Assembly: GCA_029582165.1 (NCBI GenBank)
Contig: CM055876.1
Location: 25,699,817 to 25,763,816, forward strand
Length of the DNA: 64,000 nt
Direction of reading: 5' to 3'
Origin: Portulaca oleracea
Taxonomy: Eukaryota > Streptophyta > Magnoliopsida > Caryophyllales > Portulacaceae
A program made the position numbers and the translations under genes. The number at the start of each line of letters is the position of its first letter. Position 1 is the stretch's first letter. Below are positions 56,099 to 64,000 of this stretch, in pieces. The notes beneath the pieces are model-generated. The model was not told the DNA's origin and searched no databases. It was given only the letters and a program-made list of their open reading frames with translations.

Positions 56099-57332
56099 AT
56101 GAATTATCATTGGAAATGCAAAAGTGAAAAATAAATCGGGACAAAATAGTCACTAAAGTAGACAAATAATTATGAAGGGAAGTATTTCCATAATTATATG
56201 TTAGTTGTATTCTATCAATAAAATCCAATTATATATTTTTTTTCAATTTAATATATAAAAAAAAATTTACTTTAAGACACTTATAATAAATATCTTGTCA
56301 GAGACCCATATTATTTTCAATTAAGTAATTATGTAGATAACAATTAGTAATCACTAGGTAATGTATACGAAAACACAAATTATGCACATTACTGTAGGCT
56401 ATAAATTAGTCATGTCTGTTTTTTTAGATGTAATATCATCTTAGTGCGTGGTTGGCCAACGTCCCTTTGACCAATATCATGCAAAGAAAGCTTCACTAAT
56501 TGGAGGCTGAATACACTTAACTCACTCCTATTAAAGAACTAAACTAACAAACAAGGCAAGGTCTGCATGAAATGCCTACTCGATGAACTAAAACTTTTCC
56601 AAATATAAAGATCGATTTTTCTTGTCTTCCAATAAACTTATACTTATGATAAGATCAAATCAAATCAAGTTAATTTCTCATTAACTTCTTGTGTTGGGTT
56701 TATTATCGATTCAAAAGGGTGGTTGAGACTTAGGAATTTACATAATCCACACTTCACCCTTCATGCATGACATTTACTTGTTATATAATTGGGTCCATGC
56801 ACACATGCATGGTTATTACTAATCAACCCAATTAAGGGGGCAGTAAATTTTTCCTTAGATTAATGGCTTCGTTGGTGTTGTTAGTGAAAGCTCTACTCGG
56901 ATGCCGCCAAAACCAAGACAACGATCAGATTCTAGCAACGATGGAGCATATGATCACGAAGCGGACAGACAATCGTCATCATGTCAAAGAAAACGATGAT
57001 GATTTTCCATTTTATATGCTGCTGATCAAGGAGAATTACAGTAAGAGTTATGTGTATGGTTCAACTTTTCTCAGCCATGAGCTACTAAACCAGATTTCTT
57101 GAAGTGTTTTACTTTGTTCTCAAGCTTGTGTTTGGCCTTTGATTCAAGGTGGGATATCTATGTTTTTGTGGGAGAAAACTCTTCCTTAGTAAGTTATTAT
57201 AATTGTTCTTCGACAAGTCACAAAATATGTTGGTGCAATTGTAATGGCAATAACGTCAGTTTTGATGAATATATTATGAAGCAATTTGGGTTACATTGCT
57301 CTTTTGTCAAAGTTAGATTCCTGTGTTTAGTA
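56099..57332. other. Intergenic; possible small gene scrap
   Basis: The frame at 56863-57102 (79 codons, ALLGCRQNQDNDQILATMEH) starts with ATG but has no recognised domain and no clear splice partner. Otherwise AT-rich. Confidence 0.3.
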
Positions 57333-57596
57333 CTCCCTCCTTCCCATATTATCTGTCACTTTAACTAACTTTCTTTTTTTCCATAATATCCGTCACTTTA
57401 TATTTCCAATAATAAATTAATTATTAATTTATCAAATAAACCTTATTAATTACATCTTTTTCTTTCATTTCCCCTTTTTTTTCATCGTTTTATTCAACAT
57501 TTCCCATTTCTAATGCGCTAAATTAATGCAGATAGAAAAGTTTTTTTTGTCTTTTTAATTGTGTCCAAAGTGACACATAATTTGGGAAGGAGGGAG
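57333..57596. mobile_element. Stowaway MITE
   Basis: CTCCCTCCTTCCCATATTAT and, reversed, CTCCCTCCTTCCCAAATTAT; TA on both sides (57331-57332, 57597-57598). Nearly identical ends. Confidence 0.93.
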
Positions 57597-59088
57597 TATT
57601 GTCTTGTCGGGTGATGATAAGTGTCTTGCCCCAAGACACTGCTTAAATATCTTCTCTTTTATAAAATCAATATTTATTATTATTTTTAACCTCAATTTGT
57701 TTGACAGATACTATTAATTATCAATTATAAGAAGCTTGGAATATGTTGGTTGTGCCAACAATTAAAATTGACACCCTAACGAATGAACCCCATCCGTTGG
57801 GCATATTTTGGACGCATTTTCAAAACTTTTTAAAAAATATAGATAAAAATATGATTTTATAACATTTTTATATATTATTATAGTTGTAAAAGTCAATCAT
57901 GTCATTTTTTTACAATTTAATTTACAAATATATAGGTTTTGTAGCATCACAAGCTTGTCGAAGACATTTATCATTTCTCGTCTTAATTTGCATGTTTGAA
58001 TGATTCTCAGCTTCCTAACTTGGTCGGTTATTGACTTGATAATTCAGGTCTAATTAGCCACTCAATTTTGAACTAATTTAAGTTCAGATAAATTATTGAA
58101 AATAGCTGGCTTATTATCCACTTCACCCACACATTTATTCATTATTCCAATGTATTTTCTAAACCTCAACAACACCTTAGTTCAGGCATAATTTCGATCC
58201 AATGAGAATTAGTTTAGATTTGGTACAATCTAGTTTGGTTCACAAACGTGGAACCATTTCATTGAGAGGACAACGTTCTCTAAGATGTCAATTAAGGAAT
58301 AAATTGACCATAACCAAATGCAGTCACATCTAGAATTGGCATGCATAAGCACATGGGTTAGCAAAAGGATAATTAAGAAGCCTGCTATGCTATCCCATCT
58401 GGTCCAAGTTTAACATAGATATCAACATCATGTCCCAAAATATGCATGGCTAATTATTGGGATAGAGATAGATTAAGCATCAAGTTGTCAGACTTAGTCA
58501 ATCAAGGGGAAATTGAAACGTGCACATGGTTCGCCGGTGTAAATGCAAACAGAGATTGTCATCCAAACCCTGCTAAATCAGCAAGACTTTTCTGGTTATT
58601 AGCCCACCTAACTCCTTTAACTACTGCTGCAAGTTTCTCCGACCACATGAATGCCTTCTTTTGAGTTTTGATCTGGAATTTCTGCTAGAGGCTCTCAAAG
58701 CACCACATACTACACATATGCTATACCGACCGAGTATAAATGTATTTCTATTTTCTCAGAAAATCTGTCTATTGGTGGACCTACATCCTGGAAAAAGAAA
58801 TAAAAAAGAAGGGAGCAAAAATTTAGAAAACACAGGGTGATTAAATGGGGTAAAACTGACTTGTCAACACACATGATTAGATAAAAATTGTGCCACGGTG
58901 TGCTGACAAGGTGCATTGCCACCTAGTCTAGTCAGGGAACTCGTCAGCTGATGCCAAAAGCTGGAAAACATTGCCTTTCATCATTTAACGGTTGTTCTTT
59001 GGGAAGACATGCATGCCAAGAATGAGTGTCTCCGGGTTCTACTGTTTTCGATATTCGATCATGTATAACACCTGATCTGATCTTACGA
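57597..59088. other. Intergenic and HSP70 3' UTR
   Basis: The 3' UTR of the minus-strand HSP70 gene probably occupies the last few hundred bases (about 58800-59088). No other gene supported; the 58446 frame (72 codons) has no recognised domain. Confidence 0.45.
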
Positions 59089-62000
59089 TCACAATTCATC
59101 GTGAGTGGGAACCTCGGATGATTCTGAGCTGCCTGATTCGGTGGAACTTTCGGGAGTTCCCTTGGATGAATCATCCTCGCTAGAGCTGGGAGTAGAAGTG
59201 GAGGAGCCGTCCTCTGCTTTTTCGCCATTTGTATTGTTCTTAACAGGTTTTGCTGGTTTGGGTTTCGGTTTTGGGATTCTATCCATGATGGCCACCTAGA
59301 TACATATCATCAAGTAACAGTTATTAGGATTTTTTTCGGAATTCATGTTAGTAAGCATTGGTTGGTCCCTGAGTTTACCTTTGCTTGAAGTTCAGCTAGC
59401 TTCCCATAGACATCATCAGATGTGAAAACGGGTGTGCTTGAGGCAGGAGTCCTAGAAAGATTGTCAATTTAAGGAAATCCATGTCAGTGATTGAAAGATG
59501 AATGTTGTTGGGAACTCATAATCAGAGATCAACGTCAATGATCAATCTAGAAAAAGAGGCCAATTGAGATAAATCTTACTTTTCCTGCTCAGCCTGCTTA
59601 TTGTCCAACCACTTCCTCAATTTGTCGGCAGTGCTTAAAACCTGAAATCCAAGAAACAACCAGAATTAATGCCAGAAACAGGGGGAGGTGGCATTCCATC
59701 TCCAAGGAGAACAGTGAACACACAACAATCTACTACATAAAGTAGGAACTATTTTGAGCTCTCTTGTTTTCAGCAATTCACAGGAAAATAAGATTCTTTT
59801 CTTTTTTTGTAAGAGGGGGACAGCACAAAGATAAATCTGAATACAATCTAAACAAAGATGTGCAAAAAGAAGAACTTGAAGGATTAGAGGTCAACCTCGT
59901 CAATTTTTTCCTTTGGAATCCAGGGCTTGTTTGTCTCCCAGCCACGTACAATCTGCAATTGTGGAACAATTTATGTCGATGGTATCTTATTACTTAGCAA
60001 ACCTTAGTTGGCAAAAATAACACTTATTGCACAACAAAAAGACGGGAGGGGGTGGAATAGCTTTCAAACTAGCATGGTCGAGTATACCTCTCGTAATTCG
60101 TTAAGATATCTTCTGGCCTCTCCAACAGCTGCAGGCCTAGCGGTGAGTTCATTCAACCTAAAAAGAATGGAAACATTGGCTTATATGGTTTATTCACTAG
60201 CAATGTGAAAACAACTGCTCTATGTTTGTTATCAGACACTGACCTGAAAAATATGGGATCACCAATAGCTTTTAGCATATTAAGACGCTCTTCAAACTCT
60301 CCAGCACTTGCATCTTCTCCATCCATATACAGCCAGTCTTGCACCTGGAAACAATTCAGCTTACTTTAACATCACTAAAAATTTGGGACTAATAATGCAA
60401 TTATCCAAATAGAATGAATGTACCTCCTCAAGCTTTCCAATAAAGGATTGCCGCTCTTTACTTGTCGAAACTTTTTCGATATCTTCTGATGATTCAATCT
60501 GACAGCAATACACCAATGGGAGAACAAGTAGACTTGTAAGTGGCTACCAATTATAAGCAACAAACTTTCATTTCATATACTCATTTGGAAAGAAATCTAG
60601 CTGCAAATGCCTTTGTCCGCTCGATAAAAACCACATCAAATATGCTTGGATAAATTTGATTAGGCAGATTAACAGAATACCAGCCTATTCTCATAGTCAC
60701 AGTATGGTAAACCCTTTTGTGCATCGACAAAAGATGTCCACATATTCATAGCCCCTAATTTGGACAAACTTTCCATGAACACTTCTCTTTATTTCAGCTA
60801 CATGGACACTTTTACGGGTGAAGATCCAGGAGTTTGCATCAGTGGCCACTAGCCTAGTACTCAATAGAGACTTACCGGCTCCAATGTGATCCCAGTACCA
60901 ACAGTACAGTTATTGACTCAAGTAATGCATCCAACCAGAGAAATTCTACCTTAAAGAATTCCACAAGAGCTTTGAAGTTTAATTTGGTGTGCTCCTTTCA
61001 AGAAATGGAAGTATCCCAAATTGAACAGGTGGAATAATTTTATCAGAGTGACATGACACATTGTGCCAAGATGTTTCACAGAGGTTGCCTTGTGCAACAA
61101 AATATATTTGTGGGGGAAATTCCCAGATAAAGGTATTATGGAGTGCGGAAATTCTATAAGGAACCACCGACCACACCAGCATTATTGAAGCTGATTGTAA
61201 ATGCATCATTGATCAATTTGATCTTACTTCCATTTTCGTGCAAAGAATCCATTCGGCCCAACTAAGGAAGTGATTGGGTTTTGCTAAAGAAAGCTTTGGA
61301 TGTTGATATTGGGCATTAGCAGAAGTTAAGAAAGTCAACATGAAATTTTGCTTTGGATACAAAATACATTTGGAGATCAGACTCAATGAAACAGGCACAT
61401 ACCTTTTCTCTAGTCGAGTAAATGTATCCCTCTAGATTGTTTTTCAACTCTGCAGTCCTCTTTCTCTCTGCATCTTTCCTGTTCAGTTCTGTCAGCTTTC
61501 GCTTGGAATCAGCCAGAGATTCATCCGAGAGAGTCATGCTTGGTCCAACTGTCTTCTCAGCAACCTGCATAACAGCAAAGAACCAAACATGATAAAAGAC
61601 AGGAAATAGGCATACTTTCTTATAGTATCCAGCTATTTTGTGCTCGTGTATTTACCTTTAGTGGAACCCTGAATGTTCGCTTCTTCAATTTCTTTTCTGT
61701 AACCTGTGGGGTATTTTCTTCTTTTTCACTAGAGGTTGAGGGATCAGTTGGGCTACCATCAGAATTCAAGCTGTCATTTCCTTCTTCAGCAGAATCTCCA
61801 GATCCAGCTTCAGCTGATGAGTTAGCCGGAGCAGAAGCCTCAGCTGATAAGTTGGCAGAAGCTGTTGAGTTCTCCAAAGTCAGATTCTTCTTAGGAACTT
61901 CTACCCACTCAGTTATCTCAATAAGAGCATCGGCACGATCTAAAGTTAGTACTCCACTTCTACTCAAAGCAAAGTGCAGATTTGCCTTGATCGGCGCAGA

Positions 62001-63788
62001 GAGATTTCGGGATGAATACCTGGGGAAAAGGTAGTTTGTAGAGAAAATGATTATAAAACCAACACAAATATGCATACACTATGTTAAAAGTTCAAATACT
62101 CACTTCTCCGCAGCATTGGCCAACCCAGATACTGCATATTGAGCAAACACTGGAAAAGTAACACCAGGTGGCAAGAAATCTGCACTCTCATACGCCAGAG
62201 ACACCTCAAAGTCTTTGTCATGGATAATTGATCGAAACATCTAGAACACAGGAACAAGAGAACATAATGTATAAGGATGTCTGTTAGGGACAACTGATGA
62301 TCTAAAGTTTGAAAGTATCATGACACTCACCTTGCTCGGGACCTTCTTCATACGTTGAACAAGGACTTGCTTTGTGTTTTCATCTTTCACAAGATTGAGG
62401 CCATCCAACTCCATAACATAGCCATACATAGAACCATCGATCATTCCCAATTTTCTATTCAATTTTATCCCATCACTCAAATTAGCTGCATGTAAAGCTG
62501 CGCCAAGAACTGTAGCCTCATCTGCATCGAGATGTTTATCTAGCTCCTTCCTTCCAAGAAATTCTTGGAGCTTGGCCTGTAAATTAGAAACATGGTGTCC
62601 ATTAATTACGAACAAAAACATGGATCTCACATAAAGTTTCCACAAGCAATTTTCATGAACAAAGTACACGAGAGATAACAACCTGCAACTTTGGCACCCT
62701 GGTAGCTCCCCCGATTAATTCTACAGCATAAATATCATCTGTTTTCAACCCTGAATTTTGAAGAACATCTTTCAGAGGTACCAGAGCCTTCTCCCATAAG
62801 TCTTCGCAGAGCTCTTCAAACTTTTCACGGCTTATGGAGCTCCTATAGTATCATAAATAAAATGACTGTTTTGAGCAACCATTTAAATCCTAAATCCATT
62901 TATTAGGCAACAGAGACCATAAAGAGAAAAGTTTCAAAAACTTGATTGCAAAGCAGAAGACAAGTGGGAGATGGTTCAAATCTCCTTGTAACACCTACAC
63001 ACAAGGAAATTAAACCCTATACTAAAGCTGGCATTTCGAGCTTTGTCCTCATTTGGATTCTAACAGTTCGACAAATTGGTGACTTTAGTAGGTGCACTCA
63101 GAACATTTTCAATTTAGTACCCATGTCAGAAATTTAATGTCTTCATCAAGTGATCAGGAAAAAATGCTAAACAAAGCCAGTGCAAACTGTGAAATGACAT
63201 ATCAGACATACTTCCACTCCAGAAGATCGTCGTGGATGCATACAGCCAAGGTCTGATCTGAACACTGCCGAAATTCCTCCCCCTCCAACCCCTCCCCAAA
63301 ATAAAATATATATATATATATATATATATTTAAAAAAATGAACAGGATAGAAGGGGCACCATATATTAATAAGATACACTACCTGAAAATAAAGAAACAT
63401 GTAGAACAGATGCCTCATGTGGTAGCTAATATTCTTTATAATCCCGCTTTCTAATCCAGGCACAGGCATATGAAAACGCTCACAAATCACATAGAATTCA
63501 GAAAGAATGTCCATACTTAAGCAATTGAAAATGGCCAAACCATGAATTGACAAACCTGAAATCACGATCATCGTATATAGACTCCACGGATATAGGAGCC
63601 ATTGTATTTGCACTCAAGATTTCTTTAGTACGCTTGACTTGCTTCTTCAGTTTAGCCATTGCCTTTGGAGACGTTCTCACATCAACACCCTTTCCTAGTT
63701 GCTTGTTGAACTCATCAGCAAAATACTCCACCAATCTCATTTCCATATCTTGACCACCAAGCTCTGGGTTCCATCTGACATCCCGTAT
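59089..63788 (-). CDS. HSP70-17: HSP70-17/HYOU1-type ER chaperone, C-terminal part
   Basis: Thirteen exons read on the minus strand: 63556-63788, 62683-62842, 62331-62576, 62104-62240, 61656-62019, 61403-61564, 60424-60498, 60244-60344, 60088-60157, 59896-59952, 59580-59641, 59379-59451 and 59089-59295 with the stop. All junctions are GT-AG and the phases fit, giving 648 residues with no break. It is the large HSP70 of the ER lumen (HYOU1/GRP170 class), a nucleotide exchange factor and holdase for BiP. Visible are WNPELGGQDMEMRLVEYFAD, the ATPase-fold motif ELIGGATRVPKLQ, HLDADEATVLGAALHAANLS, an acidic Ser/Ala-rich insert (61700-61870), VQDWLYMDGEDASAGEFEER, a Lys/Pro run and the HDEL retention signal. 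The first about 220 residues and signal peptide lie past the right edge. It looks functional. Confidence 0.95.
63288..63330. repeat. C-rich and (AT)n tract in an HSP70 intron
   Basis: CCCCTCCAACCCCTCCCC then an AT repeat, inside the 63555-62843 intron. Confidence 0.85.
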
Positions 63789-64000
63789 CTACACCAACAG
63801 TGACATTCACAATACTGTATTAGTAATTGTGGCCAAACCTGCTGGATGGTGCCTTCTTACTCCAATTTGAGTCCACTTCTCTTTTTCCATTTTGTTGGTC
63901 ATTGATGTAAGCAGCAATGCCAGTTTGTCACTACTTTCAATTAATGTTACCCTAAATAGCCAACCCAATAGTGCTAGTCATGTAAGATAGACCCATGCCT
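63789..64000 (-). other. HSP70-17 intron running off the window
   Basis: No exon is seen between the acceptor TAG at 63789-63790 and the window edge, so at least 210 bases here are intron. Confidence 0.75.

Noticed and set aside
59105..59299. Plus-strand open frame of 64 codons
   Set aside because: Exact antisense of the last HSP70-17 exon.
61852..62034. Plus-strand open frame of 60 codons
   Set aside because: Antisense shadow of an HSP70-17 exon.

Overview
This is plant nuclear DNA. Genes have long GT-AG introns, are AT-rich outside exons, and encode two typical plant proteins: a gibberellin 2-oxidase and an ER-resident HSP70 ending in HDEL. Transposable elements of nearly every plant class fill most of the rest. 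The genes suggest a dicot; the species cannot be told from the sequence. No microbial operon, CRISPR array, tRNA gene or true rRNA gene was seen.

Layout. At 1-1606 lies the reverse-transcriptase part of a LINE, running leftward and out of the window. From about 1645 to 18811 there is one very old Ty1/copia retrotransposon (5' LTR remnant, primer site, gag, protease, GAG-pre-integrase, RNase H, polypurine tract, 3' LTR). At least three later insertions with target-site duplications expand it to about 17 kb: a CACTA transposon carrying captured host gene fragments including an SDP6-like FAD glycerol-3-phosphate dehydrogenase (1985-6594), a short non-autonomous LTR element (9108-10658), and a large non-coding LTR element (11215-17984). 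The last itself holds a CACTA-like element (about 13651-15149), which holds a solo Cassandra LTR with 5S-rRNA-like sequence (14455-14745).

From 18.8 to 30 kb the DNA is AT-rich intergenic with many MITEs, a Pack-MULE-like element (24187-25775) with a PTM/DDT-type gene fragment and a solo LTR, and a MITE whose centre has grown into an AAATT-type repeat. The gibberellin 2-oxidase gene (30764-36707, +, three exons) has a 4.85-kb first intron holding four MITEs. From 37 to 42 kb lie a foldback element, another MITE and a tandem TRIM with three 120-bp LTRs. A decayed Ty3/gypsy element (42080-47303) follows, then an LTR-like fragment, an intact Cassandra element (49471-50190), two adjacent hAT elements inside an unidentified gene fragment, and a three-level MITE nest (54661-56096). 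The right end (59089-63788, - strand) is the C-terminal two-thirds of an HSP70-17/HYOU1-type chaperone gene, whose start lies beyond the window.

Only the gibberellin 2-oxidase and the HSP70 look functional. All other coding signals are transposon genes or captured fragments with stops and frameshifts. The elements are defined here mainly by their ends: terminal repeats, primer sites, polypurine tracts and matching target-site duplications read directly from the sequence.
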